In this document: positions 37,801 to 49,800 of the stretch, piece after piece
Numbering within the stretch: the stretch's first letter is position 1
Layout of the letters: each line of letters begins with the position of its first letter
Notes under the pieces: model-generated
What the model was told of the DNA's origin: nothing
What the model saw: the letters and a program-made list of their open reading frames with translations, nothing else
The model's database searches: none
Position numbers and translations under genes: made by a program
From: Mimachlamys varia
Lineage: Eukaryota; Mollusca; Bivalvia; Pectinida; Pectinidae
Assembly (NCBI GenBank): GCA_947623455.1
Contig: OX392536.1
Span: 39,065,465 to 39,129,464, forward strand
Direction of reading: 5' to 3'
Length of the DNA stretch: 64,000 bases

Positions 37801-40800
37801 TTAATATTCAGAAAGCCTTACTCCTTTATTCAATTAATCGATGCATTTTGGAATATAACATTGACGATTTAGTAAGATAAACTGTATTTGATTGTGATAT
37901 ATTAATACATTAACGCCATTATGTTCTATCCGAGATTGGTTTTGATATGTACCCCCGAAGTCGTCCACGATGTTTAGGTTGACGTCAGTGTAGAAGCGCT
38001 TGCCGCCCCCTATGTCGTACAGGGCTGTCTTAGACGACAGGTCGCCTGCTTCACACCGTAGTTGGTTGTAAGGGGAACACTCGATGTAATTAGTCTGTGT
38101 GCAGAAAAAAAAAACATAAAAACATTTTCTTTGCATTCTCAAGTAATTCAAACAGTTATAGTCTAAATGTCTTTTTGCTTAAATTACTTTGGTTTTGAAT
38201 ATTTACTTCTATAAATGTTGTTTGCGCTTGACCCGAGATGTATTAAGTACAGTATGTATAGTCTCGGGTTTGACTTTTAAATTAAACTTTTCTGTAAACA
38301 GCATGACGTTGATAATCATGAACCGTCGTCACTTGTCGTACAGTAGCTTTTTCCCCATCGGGAACCGTCGGCACTTTCAGTAAACGAGAAAATACCCGTT
38401 TACGGAAAGTACCGAATGTTCCCGATTGTAGTTTTTTTCGTTTGTACGGGAACGTGCTGACGGTTGCCGATTTACAACGCGATGGTCGTCTCCCTTGCTA
38501 ACGTACCAGGTCCACCATGAAGGGATTGTAGTGTGGTCCAGCACTGGCACAGTCTCCAGTCATTGGTTTCTCGTGCACGTGCCATTTATGACCTCGTGTC
38601 TGTAATAAATAGGTCAAATTATATATTTAAAATCAACCTTGTCACTCAAATAATAAATACCAATTCTTTTGGAATTAATTCCCATTCATTCCTAAGTAGC
38701 AACTGTTTTCACCCAAAATGTCGTTAAATATATGTGGTCCTCTGTACCAACCAGTTTACCCATGGCGTACATATGTGCTTTTTAATCAGCAGATCTAGTA
38801 TTTCTTTATTTTGGGTCCACAGCTTTACATTAAATAGTAGACTCAATCCAGTACCAACCTATATATGGTGCCCCCACACGTACATTATAGGCGTAACACT
38901 AGAAATGATGTAAATGAACAGTGGCCATTTTAAACATGATGACCTAGGAATGTATTCTCACTTTGACGTGACCTCAAGGCGACGGGCTGCCGACAGACTA
39001 AAGTTGTTTATTTACCTTATCTTGTTACAAGTCCAACACAATGAAACGTTGATTTGAACTGGCATTGTTGAGATAAGTGAATGTTATTTTACTTTCAGTG
39101 TTCCGTACAATATGTACAGTGTAGTTTTATCAGTGACCTATATACAGACAAATATTAAGGACAGACGGACACCCTATATATACTGGACCTTTAAACAGAA
39201 ATCTGAACTCTCACATACACTTGTTGGTAGTGTCCAAATGAAACGTGCTTTTAGTTGTTCATATTAAGACCATAGTGATAACTCGGGCAGTCAAACCCTT
39301 TATCCCGAGGGCTGGTTTGTTGTGTTACATGAGAATGATTGGTACCTTCAATTTTATACCTTTTTTTATTACCAAAGATTCTTTATGTTTGGCATTGGAT
39401 TTAACAGTAAACACCACAGAATACCCACGCACTTTATTCCCGAGGTTCAGTCTTCTATCTCTGACGTCATACCGTAATAAATAACAGATCAGTGGGAACT
39501 GCAGTATGTTTTCGGATACAGCCATTAGTATTTACTAGAGCTGTTCAATAGTCATTTCGTCCGACACATGGGCGGATGTAACACGTGGTAACTGATCCTT
39601 TTATCGTCAATGAACAATTTATATACTTAGTCAAATATATTCCGGATTACAAGCATGTATTGTGAAAGTCTGAACGGTGTTTATGATGGGTTTGCGTCGA
39701 GCATTCATGCAAAAAATGTTGAGATCGAGATATATAATAATGATTGTATATTTAACGCAGGAAAAGTATAATTTCAATCTTTGACGACAGCGCACAGATT
39801 TACGTTTCTTTTATGAATATTTTTTTCTCAAACAGTTTATCTAGCTTCCAGTCACCTTAAATAAACTGAACAAGGTGTTTGAGAACAGAACCACTGATAC
39901 ATGGGATGACAATGCAAAACATATACCTAGCCATGCAGGTTTGAATCAACATTTCATATGTAACAGATAAAAAGATAGACGTGCATCGCCGGTCTTCCTC
40001 TATAACGTCTTAATGTGCTCATCAGTTTAGATTAACCATATGATTAGGAATTAATGCAATCCATTCACTATACATCATTGCAACGTTTTTATCATCAATG
40101 CTGGTTTGATTATTTCTTTCCCCGTAAATACTTACAATCAATCGTCTGCTGCGTATAACATATGTATATGATCATTCTTGTGTAACTTGCGTTTTTATTG
40201 TAAAATCCAGTTTGATCAAATTCTCTGCTCGTTTTCACTGAAGTAAATTTTGGCGTGCGTGTTTATACGACTGGGCGGGCTATACCAATATACTTACAAT
40301 AAAGGTGTCGTTGGCTGCGTATTTCAAATCTATGAGTACTCCTGTGTCACTCAGCCCTCCATCCGGGTACCGGTACTGTGTCTGTCATGGCAACAAGATT
40401 TAAAGGTCAAGTAAAGGACAGCAAGAAAGTTCCTTAATTGAACTCTATTTCATTCCGTTCTCCGTACTATATTACATGTAACGTGAAACGTGGCTCCAGT
40501 AGATGTATACTTTTGTATACGATTTCACTGGAGCAAGCTGCACCTGTTATTAATAAATATTTTGCATACAGGAATGTTCATCAGATTTCTATCAAAACTA
40601 CACGTTCTTTTTTTACTGTAAAAGAACTTAATGTAGAGCATCTTCTCATGCCGGCTATATTTCTTCACATTAATTTCACGTGCAATTCACATGAAAAATT
40701 CACATGAATTTCATGTGAAATTGGTAACAAAAAGATATTTTCATGGGAATTTAAATTTTTGTCAATTCTACGTGCTAATGTTTTCAATTGAAATTCATAC

Positions 40801-43800
40801 GAAAAAAAAATTCATGTGAAGAAAAATTGGTTGTGTATAAAAGATGCTTAAATTATATTGCGTGCATTTCATGAAAAATAGAAAGTTCTCTCCATATTTC
40901 TACTTATTTGGTTTTATCAAACAGGAATATCTGCAGTGGATGTGACAAATAGCTATAGAAAATGTATACAGTTTTAAACTTTGACATATCAGGATCTTCA
41001 CATGTTAAATCGCTATTATTTAAAAATACATATATACGTCATTGTATGCATCATGTTCAAGTCAATTGTTAAGTGTAGGGTATATTTCCATTTATACATA
41101 TCTAAATAAAAAAATTGGAATAGGTCAAGTCTCTTATACACACGTAACCTAAGTGAAACAGTTACTACACGGACGAACAACTTCAGCGATATTGGTATAC
41201 TGTCATTTTTTTCTGATTCAAACATATATATTACCCCAAAGTTGAGTAGAGGATTAGGCACAAGTTATTCCAACTTATCAACGCCTTTTCCTCTAATACA
41301 GTACATACAGATATCTACCATTCAGTGTTTGAATTTCAAACATTACAATCTCAATATGTTATCTCAATATATTTATAACCTCTGAAGACAGACAACTAAG
41401 TTATGATTCCTCAAATGCCATGAAAACACATTGAGGTGTTGTTGACCCTGTAAGTAAATGACCTTGAACTAAGACAAATATACTTCACCATGTAGGTATT
41501 CATCCTCCCCTTATGTACTAAAACAAACGTTTGGTACATCCTCCCCTTAGGTACTAAAACAAACGTTTGGTACATCCTCCCCTTAGGTACTAAAACAAAC
41601 GTTTGATACATCCTCCCATTAAGTACTAAACAAACGTTTGGTACATCCTCCCCTTAGGTACTAAAACAAACGTTTGGTACATCCTCCCCTTAGGTACTAA
41701 AACAAACGTTTGGTACATCCTCCCCGTAGGTACTAAAACATACGTTTGGTACATCCTCCTCTTAGGTACTTAAACAAACGTTTGGTGCATCCTCCCCTTA
41801 GGTACTAAAACAAACGTTTGATACATTCTCCCATTAAGTACTTAAACAAACGTTTGGTACATCCTCCCCTTAGGTACTAAAACATACGTTTGGTACATCC
41901 TCCCCTTATGTACTAAAACAAACGTTTGGTACATCCTCCCCTTAGGTACTAAAACAAACGTTTGGTACACCCTCCCCTTAGGTACTAAAACAAATGTTTG
42001 GTACATCCTCCCATTAAGTACTTAAACAAACGTTTGGTACACCCTCCCCTTAGGAACTTAAACAAACGTTTGGTACACCCTTCCCTTAGGTACTAAAACA
42101 AACGTTTGGTACATCCTCCCCTTAGGTATTAAAACAAACGTTCGGTACATCCTCCCATTAAGTACTAAACAAACGTTTGGTACATCCTCCCCTTCGGTAC
42201 TAAAACAAACGTTTGGTACATCCTCCTCTTAGGTACTTAAACAAACGTTATGGACATCCTCCCCTTAGGTACCAAAACAAACGTTTGGTACACCCTCCCC
42301 TTAGGTACTAAAACAAACGTTTGGTACATCCTCCCCTTAGGTACTAAAACATACGTTTGTTACACCCTCCCCTTAGGTATTAAAACAAACGTTTGGTACA
42401 TCCTCCTCTTAGGTATTCAAACAAACGTTTGGTACATCCTCTTCTTAGGTACTTAAACAAACGTCATGTACATCCTCCCCTTAGGTACTAAAACAAACGA
42501 TTGGTACACCCTCCCCTTAGGTACTAAAACAAACGTTTGGTACATCCTCCCCTTAGGTATTAAAACAAACGTTTGTTACATCCTCCTCTTAGGTATTAAA
42601 ACAAACGTTTGGTACATCCTCCTCTTAGGTATTAAAACAAACGTTTGGTACATCCTCTTCTTAGGTACTTAAACAAACGTTATGTACATCCTCCCCTTAG
42701 GTACTAAAACAAACGTTTGGTACATCCTCCCCTTATGTACTAAAACAAACGTTTGGTACATCCTCCCCTTAGGTACTAAAACAAACGTTTGGTACATCCT
42801 CCCCTTAGGTACTAAAACAGACGTTTGGTACATCCTTCCCTTAGGTACTAAAACAAACGTTTGGTACATCCTCCCCTTAGGTACTAAAACAAACGTTTGG
42901 TACATCCTCCCCTTAGGTACTAAAACAAACGTTTGGTACACCCTTCCCTTAGGTACTAAAACAAACATTTGGTACATCCTCCCCTTAGGTACTTAAACAA
43001 ACGTTTGGTACACCCTTCCCTTAGGTACTAAAACAAACGTTTGGTACATCCTCCCCTTAGGTACTTAAACAAACGTTTGGTACATCCTCCCCTTAGGTAC
43101 TAAAACAAACGTTTGGTACATCCTCCCCTTAGGTACTAAAACAAACGTTTGGTACACCCTCCCCTTAGGTACTAAAACAAATGTTTGGTACATCCTCCCA
43201 TTAAGTACTTAAACAAACGTTTGGTACATCCTCCCCTTCGGTACTAAAACAAACGTTTGGTACATCCTCCTCTTAGGTACTTAAACAAACGTTATGGACA
43301 TCCTCCCCTTAGGTACCAAAACAAACGTTTGGTACACCCTCCCCTTAGGTACTAAAACAAACGTTTGGTACATCCTCCCCTTAGGTACTAAAACATACGT
43401 TTGTTACACCCTCCCCTTAGGTATTAAAACAAACGTTTGGTACATCCTCCTCTTAGGTATTCAAACAAACGTTTGGTACATCCTCTTCTTAGGTACTTAA
43501 ACAAACGTCATGTACATCCTCCCCTTAGGTACTAAAACAAACGATTGGTACACCCTCCCCTTAGGTACTAAAACAAACGTTTGGTACATCCTCCCCTTAG
43601 GTATTAAAACAAACGTTTGTTACATCCTCCTCTTAGGTATTAAAACAAACGTTTGGTACATCCTCCTCTTAGGTATTAAAACAAACGTTTGGTACATCCT
43701 CTTCTTAGGTACTTAAACAAACGTTATGTACATCCTCCCCTTAGGTACTTAAACAAACGTTTGGTACATCCTCCCCTTATGTACTAAAACAAACGTTTGG

Positions 43801-46800
43801 TACATCCTCCCCTTAGGTACTAAAACAAACGTTTGGTACATCCTCCCCTTAGGTACTAAAACAGACGTTTGGTACATCCTTCCCTTAGGTACTAAAACAA
43901 ACGTTTGGTACATCCTCCCCTTAGGTACTAAAACAAACGTTTGGTACATCCTCCCCTTAGGTACTAAAACAAACGTTTGGTACACCCTTCCCTTAGGTAC
44001 TAAAACAAACATTTGGTACATCCTCCCCTTAGGTACTTAAACAAACGTTTGGTACACCCTTCCCTTAGGTACTAAAACAAACGTTTGGTACATCCTCCCC
44101 TTAGGTACTTAAACAAACGTTTGGTACATCCTCCCCTTAGGTACTAAAACAAACGTTTGGTACATCCTCCCCTTAGGTACTAAAACAAACGTTTGGTACA
44201 CCCTCCCCTTAGGTACTAAAACAAACGTTTGGTACATCCTCCCTTTAGATACTAAAACAAACGTTTGGTACACCCTCCCCTTAGGTACTAAAACAAACGT
44301 TTGGTACATCCTCCCCTTAGGTACTAAAACAAACGTTTGGTACATCCTCCCCTTAGGTACTTAAACAAATGTTTGGTACACCCTCCCCTTAGGAACTTAA
44401 ACAAACGTTTGGGTACATCCTCCCCTTAGGTACTTAAACAAACGTTTGGTACACCCTCCACTTAGGTACTTAAACAAACGTTTAGTACATCCTCCCCTTA
44501 GGAACTTAAACAAACGTTTGGTACATCCTCCCCTTAGGTTCTAAAGCAAACGTTTGGTACAACCTCCCCTTAGGTACTAAAACAAACGTTTGGTACATCC
44601 TCCCCTTAGGTTCTAAAGCAAACGTTTGGTACAACCTCCCCTTAGGTACTAAAGCAAACGTTTGGTACAACCTCCCCTTAGGTACTAAAACAAACGTTTG
44701 GTACATCCTCCCCTTAGGTACTTAAACAAATGTTTGGTACATCCTCCCCTTAGGTACTTAAACAAACGTTTGGTACATCCTCCCCTTAGGTACAAAACAA
44801 ACGTTTGGTACATCCTCCCCTTAGGTACTTAAACAAACGTTTGGTTAAGTATTGATCCAGGTTTTTTGTTTAATTCGACCACTTTCAACAAACTCGGACC
44901 GGTGACTTTGGGGCTATGACCTTCAGGTTTTTCAGCCTAACACAATATTGTTCTATTCGGTGGATTCGATGAGCAGCTATAACAACATAATGCTATTTAT
45001 TTCTGGATAGGTATACTGATTTTCAGAAAACGTTTCTCTTATAATTGACGTAAGGACCGACCATGAGGATCGATCTAAGGACCGGAAGTACAAACGCTTA
45101 AAGCAACCTATTTTTCTCTCCTGACACAGGTAACCCCTTTTTGTAAATTCAAATTCCAACACAATGTAATCGAGCAATATTTTTTGCAATAAACTCACCA
45201 AGATAATTTTGCCGATTACTTCTCCTTTGAACTCGACCTTAGCAGTGAACATCTCGCCACCGGAAGTAGTCGTGTCCTCCACAATATTCCCACATTTCCA
45301 TCGCGTTCCGTTATCGAAATGCACCACAACAGAACGTCCAATGACACTGTGGGTCCCTCTAACGGGCAGGTTTGTATCGACACCGGTCCACATCACACTG
45401 CTCTTGCCTTTCAGCATGTGATTGTATTTTCCACTTAAGTCCCCGATTTCGTACATATCGTCTGTCTTGTCGGTTGGGGAGCCTGCCATAGAGAGGGGGT
45501 TGAAATGGCCGCCAACAGAACTGGCGGAACAGGAACCTGTCGGTGGAACCGGATATGCATGAACGTGATATCCATTAGCCATCCCCCCTAGGTCCATTAG
45601 GTTAATTCTGACAGAAGTTGGTCCGTCCAAAAAGCCAGGGGCGCTGGACTTGAATACAGTTGTCCCTGGGTATGAACTTTTTGACCAGTCAACCAATCTC
45701 GTTAATCTGGTAGCGGTGTTGTAAATGTTGGCGCATGATAGCCTTGGGGCCCCGGAATTGGCATCGTGTATGACTATTGACCGACCTAGCACACTGTTTG
45801 GCCCAGAGAGTGGCAGATCGATGTCCGTGAAGAACATCCGGGTCTTTCCTCCTAACTGTGTCCTAACTTTTAGCTTTCCGTGTTTGCCTGACAGGTCGCC
45901 GAGCTCACAACGTAGCTGATTATTCGAGGTACATTGTTGGCCGTAATTTCCATCCAAGTCGACAGAGAAGGGGTTATAGTGACCACCGACTGACGAACAT
46001 CTCTGAGCTACGTTCATCCCGAACGCCTCGTTAATACGATTTACATGGATATGCCAATTATGATCGACGGTGGCCGTCGGCGTAGCGGAATTACCATAAT
46101 CGAGTTCCATGTACACCTGGGTTTCTGACAGCGGCCCGTTCACTTGGGGTTGACGCAAAAAGATATAGCCGATAATCGGATATTTGAATGTGGCCACTGC
46201 CTGCAGGACGCTGGCCTCGGTTTCAATTGTAGCACAGATCCAACGCGACCCGCCGGACTGTTTGTGAATCACTACGGAGCGTCCAATCACACTGTTGGCA
46301 CCAAATAGTGGTAGGTTAGAGTCTGTTCGGATAATGTTCAAATCCGTAAGTCCGTTCAGCAGTCCGTATTTGTTACTGAGGTCTCCCACCTCATACTGGT
46401 CCCTGGTGCCCGCCCCGGGGGCAGGAAGCGTCCCGGTCACACCAAAAGGGTTAAAGTGGCCACCAACATACTCCTGGCCACAAATCTCCTGGCCCTGTCT
46501 CATCTTAAGAGGGACTGGGTAGTTATGGATATGGTAACCGCCTGCCATGTTAGCCAAACCAGTTAGATTGACACTTACTTCCGTCCAGTCGAATGGAGAC
46601 TTCTGGGAAAATGATATAGCACCTTTGATGTCATCCCTACTTATCAAAACCTTTGCTGTTCTTGTAGAATACTTGATGATTTTAGCACATGCCAATGGTT
46701 CTGATCCTGGTGTTTCCACAACTAGAGTTTTACCTTCGGCCGAATACATAGCACCAATACTTAATCCCGTGTCTATGAACACCTGAACCGCACCCTGTTT

Positions 46801-49800
46801 ATTAGTAAACACTGTCACTGCACTATGTTTTCCGCTTAAATCACCCGCTTTGCAATTCTGATGCATTTGCTGAGAACATCCGGTTCCGGTTGACGATGTC
46901 GGATTGAAGACATCCCCGAGGTTCTGACACCAGCTCTCCACACTGTCACTGTCTTGTATTACTTTATCGTATATTGTCCACTTCAAGTTGGCATTAGTGG
47001 CGGTGGAGGTGTCCTTAATGTGGTATAGATCCACTAAAATGGACACGGGGTCGGTGGATTGCGCGGAGGGCTGGCGGAACACTACCTCACCACCGATGGT
47101 GTTTTGGAAACGTGCAGTCATGGTAACCATGTCGTCCGCCTCAAGGGTGGCACAAGATATTACAGTAGGATTCTGCATGTTGGTCACAAGTACGGTTCGA
47201 CCTATAAAGAGAGACAGTTCATATAATTTTGAGTAAAAAAACCAACAAAACATTAAGAACCAACTGAAGGAAAAAACAAAACGAACCAACTGATAGAAAA
47301 TTATGAAAACTGCAACAAAGAGAACAGTTAAAATAGTATATACATATATAACAACAACGAAAACCAGTGTTTTTGCAACCTAGATTTTACAGCAGCCTGT
47401 GCCTGATTGAATTGGGAAAATAAAGTAGGATTTTCAGATGAATTTGGAAAATTTCTTGAAATTTTCTTCATTTTGGGAAAATAGCAAAACATTTGACTGA
47501 GGGAAAAAGTCTTATATCGGCTGTAAAAATGGGCAAAGAAAATCACTGAAAACAAAAACAAAAATCAGCAAACATTGAGATATTTCAGTAGTTTTACTTA
47601 CCGTATATGGTATTAAGGTCGTTAAGGTCCGACACGGGTATGGTGTCTACAGGTACCGGGCCTCCCAGAGCCGTGTATCTATACAGAGACAATCAATGTT
47701 AGACCTTCAATCAGAAACGGACCTCCCAGAGCCGTGTATCTATACAGAGACAATCAATGTTAGACCTTCAATCAGAAACGGACCTCCCAGAGCCTTATCT
47801 CGATACAGAGACAATCAATGTTAGACCTTCTATCAGAAACGGACCTCCCAGAGCCGTGAATCTATACAGAGACAATCAATGTTAAACCTTCTATCAAAAA
47901 CGGACCTCCCAGAGCCGTGTATCTATACAGAGACAATCAATGTTAGACCTTCTATCAGAAACGGGCCTCCCAGAGCCGTGTATCTATACAGAGACAATCA
48001 ATATTAGACCTTCTATCAGAAACGGGCCTCCCAGAGCCGTGTTTATATACAGAGACAATCAATGTTAGACCTTCTATCAGAAACGGGCCTCCCAGAGCCG
48101 TGTTTATATACAGTCAATGTTAGACTTTGTATCAGAAACGGGCCTCCTAGTGCCGTGTTTATATACAGAGACAATCATTGTTAAACCTTCTATCAGAAAC
48201 GGGCCTCCCAGAGCCGTGTATCTATACAGAGACAATCAATGTTAGACCTTCAATCAGAAACGGGCCTCCCAGAGCCGTGTTTATATACAGTCAATGTTAG
48301 ACTTTGTATCAGAAACGGGCCTCCTAGAGCCGTGTTTATATACAGAGACAATCATTGTTAAACCTTCTATCAGAAACGGGCCTCCCAGAGCCGTGTATCT
48401 ATACAGAGACAATCAATGTTAGACCTTCTATCAGAAACGGACCTCCCAGAGCCGTGTATCGATACAGAGACAATCAATGTTAGACCTTCTATGAGAAACG
48501 GACCTCCCAGAGCCGTGTATCGATACAGAGACAATCAATGTTAGACTTTGTATCAGAAACGGGCCTCCCAGAGCCGTGTTTATATACAGAGACAATCATT
48601 GTTAAACCTTCTATCAGAAACGGGCCTCCCAGAGCCGTGTATGTATACAGAGACAATCAATGTTAGACCTTCTATCAGAAACGGACCTCCCAGAGCCGTG
48701 CATCTATACAGAGACAATCAATGTTAGACCTTCTATCAGAAACGGGCCTCCCAGAGCCGTGTATCTATACAGAGACAATCAATATTAGACCTTCTATCAG
48801 AAACGGGCCTCCCAGAGCCGTGTTTATATACAGAGACAATCAATGTTAGACCTTCTATCAGAAACGGGCCTCCCAGAGCCGTGTTTATATACAGTCAATG
48901 TTAGACTTTGTATCAGAAACGGGCCTCCTAGTGCCGTGTTTATATACAGAGACAATCATTGTTAAACCTTCTATCAGAAACGGGCCTCCCAGAGCCGTGT
49001 ATCTATACAGAGACAATCAATGTTAGACCTTCAATCAGAAACGGGCCTCCCAGAGCCGTGTTTATATACAGTCAATGTTAGACTTTGTATCAGAAACGGG
49101 CCTCCTAGTGCCGTGTTTATATACAGAGACAATCATTGTTAAACCTTCTATCAGAAACGGGCCTCCCAGAGCCGTGTATCTATACAGAGACAATCAATGT
49201 TAGACCTTCTATCAGAAACGGACCTCCCAGAGCCGTGTATCGATACAGAGACAATCAATGTTAGACTTTGTATCAGAAACGGGCCTCCCAGAGCCGTGTT
49301 TATATACAGAGACAATCATTGTTAAACCTTCTATCAGAAACGGACCTCCCAGAGCCGTGTATGTATACAGAGACAATCAATGTTAGACCTTCTATCAGAA
49401 ACGGACCTCCCAGAGCCGTGCATCTATACAGAGACAATCAATGTTAGACCTTCTATCAGAAACGGGCCTCCCAGAGCCGTGTATCTATACAGAGACAATC
49501 AATATTAGACCTTCTATCAGAAACGGGCCTCCCAGAGCCGTGTTTATATACAGAGACAATCAATGTTAGACCTTCCATTAGAAACGGGCCTCCCAGAGCC
49601 GTGTTTATATACAGTCAATGTTAGACTTTGTATCAGAAACGGGCCTCCCAGAGCCGTGTTTATATACAGAGACAATCATTGTTAAACCTTCTATCAGAAA
49701 CGGGCCTCCCAGAGCCGTGTATCTATACAGAGACAAACAATGTTAGACCTTCTATCAGAAACGGACCTCCCAGAGCCGTGCATCTATACAGAGACAATCA

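Noticed and set aside
37834..38151. Single 105-codon frame at exon f
   Set aside because: Only the middle, between acceptor and donor, matches the SOD fold. The ends are intronic translation.
45209..47236. Plus-strand frames opposite exon c
   Set aside because: Shadows of the minus-strand SOD-repeat exon, with no domain content.
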